NCBI GenBank assembly: GCA_025054735.1
Contig: JANWZG010000162.1
Location: 1 to 7,972 of the forward strand
Length of the DNA: 7,972 bases
Reading direction: 5' to 3'
Source: Cyanobacteriota bacterium
Lineage (GTDB): Bacteria; Cyanobacteriota; Cyanobacteriia; SKYG9
Positions 1 to 5,142 of this stretch are shown piece by piece (position 1 is the stretch's first letter; the number at the start of each line of letters is the position of its first letter). Below the pieces are notes generated by a model that saw nothing but the letters and a program-made list of their open reading frames with translations, had not been told where the DNA came from and searched no databases. The position numbers and the translations under genes were made by a program.

Positions 1-505
1 GCAAGTCATCCTCTGAGAGACAGCGTTTTAGCTCCATCTGCATCATGGTTTGCCGTCCCAAGGCACATAGGCAAGACTGTTGGCGCATGGTTAGGGTGCG
101 TGGGTTGTAGTCCATGACACTCAGTGTACCGATCGCTAAGCCTTCTGGGTTAATCAGAGGAATCCCAGCATAGAAGCGAATCTGAGGCGCAAGTGCCCAC
201 CAAGGACTAGCCTGAAAGCGCTCATCCTGCAATACATCTGGAATTATCAGTAGCCCTGCTTGTTGAATGGTGTAATGCGAGAAGCTATGCTCACGTGGAA
301 TGTCGCTAATGGAGATGCCAATGCTAGATTTAATCCAGACGCGATCTAAGTCCACAAGGGTAACCAAGGCGATTGGCACAGCACATAGTTCAGCCGTCAA
401 CATTGTCAAGTCATCTAGGGCAGAGTCATTGATAGAGCCTGCTGTAGAGTAGCTCCGGAGTGCTTTTAACCTGAGAGCTTCATGCTCGTCAGATGGATAC
501 TGCAT
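1..505 (-). CDS. GAF-domain sensor protein, N-terminal part (runs off left edge)
   Basis: The minus strand is open from an ATG at 505 to the window edge: 168 codons with no stop. The product begins MQYPSDEHEALRLKALRSYS, the usual lead-in of the GAF domain found at the front of many cyanobacterial histidine kinases and GGDEF proteins. The GAF domain spans about residues 28-160, with recognisable blocks PIALVTLVD (44-52), a variant of the RE-x-x-F-C-x-H block reading REHSFSHYTI (71-80), IRFYAGIPLI (109-118) and GTLSVMDYNPR (126-136). The usual Cys after the Phe is Ser76 here. An in-frame TAA lies 15 codons upstream of the ATG with no other ATG, GTG or TTG between them, so the start is well supported, although no clear Shine-Dalgarno is visible. 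The output domain (kinase, diguanylate cyclase or other) lies outside the window, so the signalling role is inferred only from the family. It is separated from ycf45 by 453 bp and probably has its own promoter. Confidence 0.85.
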   Translation of the reverse strand, partial: MQYPSDEHEALRLKALRSYSTAGSINDSALDDLTMLTAELCAVPIALVTLVDLDRVWIKSSIGISISDIPREHSFSHYTIQQAGLLIIPDVLQDERFQASPWWALAPQIRFYAGIPLINPEGLAIGTLSVMDYNPRTLTMRQQSCLCALGRQTMMQMELKRCLSEDDL

Positions 506-753
506 ATGACTAGTCCCAACAATGCTTCCAACTACAGCCCTTGAATCTTACAGCAACTTCGTCAATGATGCTGCCTGCATACTAGCAATTCTAGAAGGTT
601 ATCCATGCTGATTTGTGATTGCTTAATTCCGGTTTAACTAATAGAACTAGCTCTCCAAACTATTGCTACAGATGGCTAGTAGCAAGAACTCAGGTTCTTA
701 CTGTGAACTAATAGGTTATGTAGCCGACTCTTGGAGAAATGATATAAGTCACG

Positions 754-783
754 CTGTGAAGTGCTAGACTACAGCACTCACAG
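754..783. repeat. Imperfect inverted repeat / stem-loop in the ycf45-GAF gap
   Basis: CTGTGAAGTGCT (754-765) pairs with AGCACTCACAG (773-783), giving an 11-bp stem with a single bulged A and a 7-nt loop. AGACT in the loop (766-770) can instead pair with AGTCT at 782-786, so two mutually exclusive stems are possible. On the minus strand it is not followed by a T run, so it is not a classical intrinsic terminator. It may be an operator or an RNA structure upstream of the GAF gene; its function is unknown. Confidence 0.5.
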
Positions 784-920
784 TCTATCACCAGTTGTTT
801 AGTCAGGAAGTTGCTGACCTAACACAAAGCTTTAGGCGCAAAACTTTAGAGTTGAGCCTTCGTTACCGTTCCCAACCGTAATCTTCCTAGCTCAGCACTA
901 GAGAGCCACTACTTAGGAAT

Positions 921-947
921 CAGTATTTTTAGTAACTAAAAGCACTG
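921..947 (-). terminator. Candidate stem-loop just past the ycf45 stop
   Basis: TTTTAG (927-932) and CTAAAA (936-941) form a perfect 6-bp stem around a 3-nt loop. After a 2x2 internal loop, CAGT (921-924) pairs with ACTG (944-947). The structure lies 11 bp beyond the ycf45 stop codon, where a 3'-end hairpin would be expected. The stem is A/T-rich, and no T tract follows it in the minus direction (a short TTTT follows only on the plus side). It may therefore be a weak terminator or a 3'-stabilising hairpin rather than a strong intrinsic terminator. Confidence 0.3.
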
Positions 948-958
948 TTTTGATAGGG

Positions 959-2776
959 TTACGCTGGATAAATTCGGATGCGTCGGTTAGGTTCGTCGCC
1001 AAAGCTGTTTGAGCGCAAGTGATAATGCTCTACCAGTTCATGTTGCATCTTGCGAACACGAGCAGAGCGAGGTAATAGCTCAACAGGCTGCCCTTTAGGA
1101 ATCACAATTTGTTCCACAGCTAACCTAGTTTCTTCTAAAGCTTCAATCTCATCCTCATCTCGGCCCTGATAGAGCAAGCTCAAATCATTGGCAGTCAGAG
1201 TTTCTGGTTCGTCAATATCCAATAGCCGCCGTAGAGTATGGGCAATTTGAGGAATTGTATTGGACTTCATCGTGTAGATAGGAAGCTGGCGAGTTTTAGC
1301 AAGTTGGCGAAGTTTGGCATGGTTTTTGACGTGGGAGCGCAAAGCAAGAACGGCATCTGCGCAGTCAATGTCTTTTGTGAGGGCAATGGGTAAATTTAAG
1401 GTGCGAATTACTTGGTCAAGATGATTACGGCTAACGCCATAGGGGTAGATGTGAAGAGGTAGGTCTTCTCCGTTGGGGCCAAACCCATGAGCTGGTAATG
1501 GACTAGCACTGTTGGATGCGAGATTTTCAGAGGTATCTGCTAATGCCAAATTAGCCTCGTCAGGCCCGCCTAGTGATGTCTCCAGTAACTCGGCGAAGTG
1601 CATTTCATCACTGGGTATGGTTGTAATGCTAGGTAGGTTGGTGTCTTTCTGGCTATGGCTGAACGTGGTTGACGATCGTCGGCGATCGTCTCGACCATGG
1701 GTTGATGGCAGCGGGATCATACGACCAGAAGTTCGCCATCCCGTAGGAGTAGGGGTTAGGCTAGCTTCAGGTTGCGGTGTAACCTCATAGGTAGTGATAA
1801 TCTTGCCGTTCTCATCTACGGTGCGAATGGGGGGGTTAGGTTGTCGTCCCCGCAGCAAGTCATCGACCGTCTCTGCTACTTGCTCATGAATAACCCACTT
1901 CTGGCGCTCTAGCATTTCTACCGCAATGTCAAACGTTGGTGGTGCTTTTCGCTCAAGCACACTCTTTTGGCTACCTCGTCGCCGTGCTTCCTCGTCTCCC
2001 AGAGTTACGGACTGAATGCCGCCAATCAAATCACACAAGGTAGGGTTTTTAATCAAATTAGCAATACGGTTGCCATGGGCTGTACCTACTAGCTGCACGC
2101 CGCGCTCTGCGATCGTGCGAGCTGCCAGTGCTTCCAGTTCTGTGCCAATTTCATCAATCACGATTACCTCTGGCATGTGGTTTTCTACTGCTTCAACCAT
2201 GACTTGGTGTTGCAGCTCTGGCTGAGCTACTTGCATACGGCGGGCACGTCCAATCGCTGGATGAGGAATATCGCCATCACCGGCAATTTCGTTAGAGGTA
2301 TCAATAATCACAACTCGTTTGTTAAGATCATCGGCCAGCAGGCGGGCTATTTCTCTAAGTGCTGTCGTTTTACCGACACCAGGGCGGCCCAACATGAGAA
2401 TGGAGCGTCCACTCTCTACTAGGTCACGAATGAGGCCGATCGTCCCAAACACTGCCCGCCCCACGCGGCACGTCAGGCCGATAATCGTACCCCGGCGATT
2501 ACGAATAGCACTAATGCGATGTAGGGTGCGTTCAATGCCAGCTCGGTTGTCACCGCCAAAATCTCCTAGGCGATCAACACAATACTGCAAGTCTTCCTGG
2601 GTAATCGGTGTATCCAGCAAATATTCCGAGCCGTCAAAAAAACGGGCCTCTGGTTGTCGTCCTAAATCCATGACTACTTCCACGAGGCTATCTCGTCGCG
2701 GGTGCACCTCTAAGCGGGTGCGAATCGCATCAGGGAGAACGTCTAGCAGCTTGGACAAATCGTCGATCGTTTGCAT
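959..2776 (-). CDS. ycf45: Ycf45-like AAA+ ATPase with C-terminal R3H nucleic-acid-binding domain
   Basis: This 605-aa protein belongs to the Ycf45/SPD1 family, known from algal plastid genomes, cyanobacteria and (nuclear-encoded) plant chloroplasts. Its ATPase is related to the SpoIIIAA group. Visible parts are an N-terminal region (1-90), then an ATPase core with Walker A GRPGVGKTT (130-138), Walker B VIVIDE (204-209) and a GTAHG sensor-like block (231-235). A poorly conserved Pro/Ser/Thr-rich linker follows (about 335-430), then a compact alpha/beta region (about 436-520). An R3H domain ends the protein (about 545-605), with the signature Arg575-x3-His579 inside RVRKMQHELVEH. The family is implicated in plastid development and nucleic-acid handling, but its substrate is not established. 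The ATG at 2776 follows the ldpA stop by 61 bp with no terminator between, so co-transcription with ldpA is likely. No Shine-Dalgarno is visible, which is common in cyanobacteria. ATP hydrolysis and single-stranded nucleic-acid binding are inferred from the motifs. Confidence 0.9.
   Translation of the reverse strand: MQTIDDLSKLLDVLPDAIRTRLEVHPRRDSLVEVVMDLGRQPEARFFDGSEYLLDTPITQEDLQYCVDRLGDFGGDNRAGIERTLHRISAIRNRRGTIIGLTCRVGRAVFGTIGLIRDLVESGRSILMLGRPGVGKTTALREIARLLADDLNKRVVIIDTSNEIAGDGDIPHPAIGRARRMQVAQPELQHQVMVEAVENHMPEVIVIDEIGTELEALAARTIAERGVQLVGTAHGNRIANLIKNPTLCDLIGGIQSVTLGDEEARRRGSQKSVLERKAPPTFDIAVEMLERQKWVIHEQVAETVDDLLRGRQPNPPIRTVDENGKIITTYEVTPQPEASLTPTPTGWRTSGRMIPLPSTHGRDDRRRSSTTFSHSQKDTNLPSITTIPSDEMHFAELLETSLGGPDEANLALADTSENLASNSASPLPAHGFGPNGEDLPLHIYPYGVSRNHLDQVIRTLNLPIALTKDIDCADAVLALRSHVKNHAKLRQLAKTRQLPIYTMKSNTIPQIAHTLRRLLDIDEPETLTANDLSLLYQGRDEDEIEALEETRLAVEQIVIPKGQPVELLPRSARVRKMQHELVEHYHLRSNSFGDEPNRRIRIYPA
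1671..1690. repeat. Tandem CGATCG palindromes inside the ycf45 linker
   Basis: Two adjacent 10-mers, GACGATCGTC (1671-1680, itself a perfect palindrome) and GGCGATCGTC (1681-1690), differ at one base. They share the CGATCG core of the cyanobacterial HIP1 element. They encode the charged stretch RDDRRR, around residues 362-367 of the variable linker between the ATPase core and the C-terminal region. Confidence 0.7.
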
Positions 2777-2837
2777 AGGGTTAGTGTCTAAGGTGAATAA
2801 TACCGGCCTAACAGCAACATCGAGCAGTCATTGCTAA

Positions 2838-4076
2838 TCAACTGCTTACCACAGGAGACTGATGCTTTAGTTGCTTAACTAACGAGTGGGCAATCCTAAC
2901 GGCTTCCCACAACAACTCAGGATAGGCTTCCAAGTGGGTTGAAGCTGGTTTAGACAGATGGATTGGTGTATCAACATAGGCATTGCTAGATAGGGGATAA
3001 TGGTTTACTTGAACTATTCCAATGGCATCTAGTTTATCGAAGATAGGGGCAAGCAGTGACCTCAGATAACTGCCATAAGCGATGCCAGCGATATGAGCAG
3101 GAGATGATATTGGGTGGGTATTCTGCAATGCTGAAGGTGTAGCAGCACTAGGTTGGCTCTTTGTAATATCGGGCAGTAAGCCTAACTCTCGCAGCTTTTT
3201 GACAGTGTAGCCATTCGTGCCACCCGCTAGTTGGACATAGCCTGGTAACTTGGCTGCGAGTACCCGTTGTCCTAGCTGGATTGCGGCATGGGTTGTGCCA
3301 TTACCAATATCGCCACTCATGGGTCGTCCATCGGTTTGCCAAATTAGAGGGCAGGGCAATGGAGCCATTACGGCATACAACGATCGCAAATAGTCCACTA
3401 CTCCATCACCATCAGGGCAACTGATGGCTATCACCTTGAGATGGCCTACCCAGGGTAAAATTGCCTGCCATAGTCTACAGAATTCAACAAATCGGCCGGG
3501 TTGGGTGTGAATTTCCAGAGCATCCACACCTTCTAGCACTAGGGGGGCGATCGCCGATGGTGAGGTGACATAGGAGTAGGTGCTAATCCGCTCATAGGGG
3601 CACTGAGTTACACACCGACCGCAGCCATAACATCGGCTGGCAATAACTCCTTCCGTTAAGGTAGCCCTAGAGTGATATGCATAGCTAGAGGACTGGCTAG
3701 CAACTATTGCCTGGGTTGGGCAGATTGCTTCACAAGGTCGGGGACAATCAGGGGGGCAGGTAGCGGCATCAAATTGAGCCTTGCGAAAATGGGGATCTTC
3801 ACCATCGTTTAGGCTAACCATGACCCAGGGAGACCCGTGGGTCTGAATGCCACGATCGCGGGCTTGCTCTAAAAATGATTGTGCAGCCTGTATCCCTTCC
3901 CAAGCAGCAAGAACCACCGCAGAATCAGCAGATACATCAATGCAGTCAACACCCGCTAATGTACAGGCCAGTGCTAAGTTTCGCACAATAGGGAGATGTT
4001 GAAAACTGGCTCCACAGATTAGCTTGAACCAGTGACCTGCTTGTAACGATCGTAGAGGATGGTACGTCCGATTCAC
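2838..4076 (-). CDS. ldpA: LdpA, iron-sulfur redox-sensing input protein of the circadian clock
   Basis: This 412-aa protein matches the cyanobacterial LdpA family (light-dependent period). In Synechococcus elongatus, LdpA is a redox-active Fe-S protein that associates with clock components and adjusts period to light and electron-transport state. The N-terminus has the family signature PLRSLQAGHWFKLICGASFQ (7-26). Two cysteine sets follow: Cys107-x3-Cys111-x3-Cys115-x3-Cys119-Pro and Cys149-x2-Cys152-x2-Cys155-x3-Cys159-Pro, consistent with two [4Fe-4S] clusters. The middle part (about 180-300) has an alternating strand/helix pattern like a TIM-barrel-type domain and includes VQLAGGTNGYTVKKL (281-295). 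The C-terminal 90 residues are more variable. The start is GTG at 4076: an in-frame TAA two codons upstream (4080-4082) rules out a longer form, and conserved residues begin at position 7. There is no Shine-Dalgarno. ycf45 lies 61 bp downstream, and hemJ is divergent across a repeat-rich spacer. Confidence 0.92.
   Translation of the reverse strand: MNRTYHPLRSLQAGHWFKLICGASFQHLPIVRNLALACTLAGVDCIDVSADSAVVLAAWEGIQAAQSFLEQARDRGIQTHGSPWVMVSLNDGEDPHFRKAQFDAATCPPDCPRPCEAICPTQAIVASQSSSYAYHSRATLTEGVIASRCYGCGRCVTQCPYERISTYSYVTSPSAIAPLVLEGVDALEIHTQPGRFVEFCRLWQAILPWVGHLKVIAISCPDGDGVVDYLRSLYAVMAPLPCPLIWQTDGRPMSGDIGNGTTHAAIQLGQRVLAAKLPGYVQLAGGTNGYTVKKLRELGLLPDITKSQPSAATPSALQNTHPISSPAHIAGIAYGSYLRSLLAPIFDKLDAIGIVQVNHYPLSSNAYVDTPIHLSKPASTHLEAYPELLWEAVRIAHSLVKQLKHQSPVVSS
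3547..3554. repeat. HIP1 octamer GCGATCGC
   Basis: An exact copy of the highly iterated palindrome of cyanobacterial genomes lies within ldpA. Together with many partial CGATCG cores elsewhere in the window, it supports a cyanobacterial origin. Confidence 0.8.
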
Positions 4077-4156
4077 CCGTTAATGTTGTTAATTAAGTTA
4101 CGTTTAAGTGATCAGCAACTAGTGCGACAACCATCGTGCAATAATGCACTCAGGAT

Positions 4157-4170
4157 TTAGTTGCAACTAA
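4157..4170. promoter_or_regulatory. Perfect 14-bp palindrome, candidate LysR-type operator
   Basis: TTAGTTGCAACTAA is identical to its reverse complement. It fits both the general LysR-family box T-N11-A and the TTA-N7/8-TAA form described for cyanobacterial LysR regulators such as CmpR and NdhR/CcmR. It lies 81 bp upstream of the ldpA start and about 360 bp upstream of hemJ. Binding is inferred only: no LysR gene is in the window, and loose TTA-N8-TAA matches are common in A/T-rich DNA, although a fully symmetric one is less so. Confidence 0.4.
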
Positions 4171-4195
4171 GCCAAGTTAATTAAGCCAAGTTAAT
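4168..4195. repeat. Perfect tandem duplication of a 14-bp unit
   Basis: TAAGCCAAGTTAAT occurs at 4168-4181 and again, without spacing, at 4182-4195. A 5-base partial copy, TAAGC, follows at 4197-4201. The first copy begins inside the right half of the palindrome at 4157-4170. On the minus strand the units read as two TTGGCTTA blocks 14 bp apart, upstream of ldpA. Confidence 0.85.
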
Positions 4196-4220
4196 TTAAG
4201 CAGTCTCGTGCACAACCTTG

Positions 4221-4248
4221 AGTGCAAGCTAACTTAAGTGCAAGCTAA
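4221..4248. repeat. Two direct repeats AGTGCAAGCTAA, 16-bp period
   Basis: AGTGCAAGCTAA is found exactly at 4221-4232 and 4237-4248, separated by CTTA. A shorter relative, AGTGCAA, follows at 4257-4263. They are the densest part of the GTGCA cluster in the ldpA/hemJ spacer. They could be protein-binding iterons or the residue of local slippage. Confidence 0.8.
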
Positions 4249-4300
4249 GCGCATAGAGTGCAAACATAATTTATGCTACACGCTACTTATGCGTTGAGTG

Positions 4301-4317
4301 TGCTCGACATACGAGCA
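4301..4317. repeat. Inverted repeat TGCTCG-N5-CGAGCA
   Basis: Six-base perfect arms (4301-4306 and 4312-4317) flank the 5-nt loop ACATA, about 210 bp upstream of the hemJ start. No T tract follows on either strand. It may be an operator or a hairpin in a long hemJ leader; there is no direct functional evidence. Confidence 0.45.
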
Positions 4318-4528
4318 GGTAGTGCAGTCCACTGATCCCCAATATCTAATATGCCTGAATAGTAGACCTAGATTCAACCTTTTATGCAGAGGATTACAAA
4401 TTTTTTATAAATCTCATCAACGTGACCACTGCATCTTTTATAGTTGGATTGCATTTTATAAACCACTCTTTACGTGGCATTAATCTGTTAATAGTTAGCG
4501 TTTAGGTAGCGTTTTTATTAGTGCATAT

Positions 4529-5116
4529 ATGGCTTACTTTTGGTTCAAGGCGTTCCACATCATCGGCGTTGTTGTTTGGTTCGCTGGTTTATTTTATCTG
4601 GTGCGTCTGTTTATCTACCATGTTGAGGCAGATCAACAACCAGAACCTGCTAGGGGTATTCTCAAAAGCCAGTACGAGCTGATGGAACGTCGGCTGTATG
4701 ACATTATTACGACACCAGGCATGGTGATTACGGTGGCCATGGCTATAGGGTTGCTGTATACCCAACCAGACTGGCTTAAGCAGGGGTGGATGCACTTGAA
4801 GTTAGGCTTTGTAGTTGTGCTGCTTGGTTATCATTTCTACTGCCAACGTCTTATGAAACAGTTAGCGGCTGGAGAATGCCGCTGGGGTAGCAAGCAACTG
4901 CGGGCATTTAATGAAGCGCCAACTGTGTTGTTGTTGGTGATTGTATTGCTAGTCGTGTTCAAGAATAACTTGCCGTTGGATGTGACTACTGGTGTGGTAG
5001 CAGCTGCGATCGTGCTAATGGCGGTTACAATTCAACTTTATGCCCGTAAACGTCGCCTGGATCAAGAGCGTCTAGCTGCTGAGCTGTCAGAAATGTCTTC
5101 AGGGGCTGAAGGTTAG
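4529..5116 (+). CDS. hemJ: HemJ-type protoporphyrinogen IX oxidase (membrane protein)
   Basis: This 195-aa integral membrane protein belongs to the HemJ family (UPF0093), which oxidises protoporphyrinogen IX to protoporphyrin IX before the heme and chlorophyll branches split. Most cyanobacteria use HemJ instead of HemY or HemG. Family marks are KAFHIIGVVVWFAGLFYLVR (7-26) with the invariant His10, ERRLYDIITTPGM (53-65), WMHLKL (87-92) with the conserved Lys91, and FNEAPTVLLL (127-136). His and Lys at these places are reported as essential in the family. Hydrophobic segments lie at about 8-29, 61-78, 90-105, 131-145 and 152-171. The last 24 residues are charged and probably cytoplasmic. The ATG at 4529 fits the family N-terminus; no strong Shine-Dalgarno precedes it. 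The gene is divergent from ldpA and convergent with the HcyBio gene, 26 bp away. Confidence 0.93.
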   Translation: MAYFWFKAFHIIGVVVWFAGLFYLVRLFIYHVEADQQPEPARGILKSQYELMERRLYDIITTPGMVITVAMAIGLLYTQPDWLKQGWMHLKLGFVVVLLGYHFYCQRLMKQLAAGECRWGSKQLRAFNEAPTVLLLVIVLLVVFKNNLPLDVTTGVVAAAIVLMAVTIQLYARKRRLDQERLAAELSEMSSGAEG

Positions 5117-5142
5117 TAAAGTAAGCACTAGTAAGGTTTTGA

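Larger units (their letters stand above)
506..958. other. Intergenic region between ycf45 and the GAF gene
   Basis: No convincing gene is present in these 453 bp. Both flanking genes read leftward, so the gap should hold the 3' end of the ycf45 transcript and the promoter of the GAF gene. It contains three inverted repeats: 684-699 (6-bp arms AAGAAC/GTTCTT, 4-nt loop), 754-783 and 921-947. It also has a 9-bp direct repeat AACTAATAG at 636-644 and 706-714. A TATATCAT-like element on the minus strand near 741-748 could be a -10 box, but no matching -35 is evident. No tRNA or known small RNA was recognised. Confidence 0.6.
4077..4528. other. Divergent, repeat-rich promoter region between ldpA and hemJ
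   Basis: These 452 bp separate the leftward ldpA from the rightward hemJ, so both promoters should lie here. The region is A/T-rich and unusually full of short repeats: a 14-bp palindrome (4157-4170), a perfect 14-bp tandem duplication (4168-4195), two 12-bp repeats (4221-4248) and a hairpin (4301-4317). The pentamer GTGCA occurs on the plus strand at 4136, 4208, 4222, 4238, 4258, 4322 and 4521, with its complement TGCAC at 4145. I could not identify a well-spaced sigma70-type -35/-10 pair for either gene. A 61-codon open frame at 4298-4483 has no recognisable features and I do not call it. Confidence 0.7.

Noticed and set aside
506..958. NtcA box (GTA-N8-TAC), tRNA or Yfr-type small RNA
   Set aside because: No match to the NtcA spacing, no cloverleaf and no Yfr1-type ACTCCTCACAC core was found on either strand.
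2319..2837. 172-codon open frame on the plus strand
   Set aside because: It lies antisense to the conserved Walker A region and N-terminus of ycf45; its Arg/Ser-rich translation has no domain and reflects the reverse frame of a real gene.
4168..4263. Repeats as a possible CRISPR array or plasmid-type iteron origin
   Set aside because: The units are 12-14 bp with no uniform spacers, no cas or rep gene is nearby, and the spacer fits an ordinary divergent promoter region.
4298..4483. 61-codon open frame upstream of hemJ
   Set aside because: It has no ribosome-binding site, no recognisable motif and random-looking A/T-rich composition, and it overlaps the promoter region and a hairpin.
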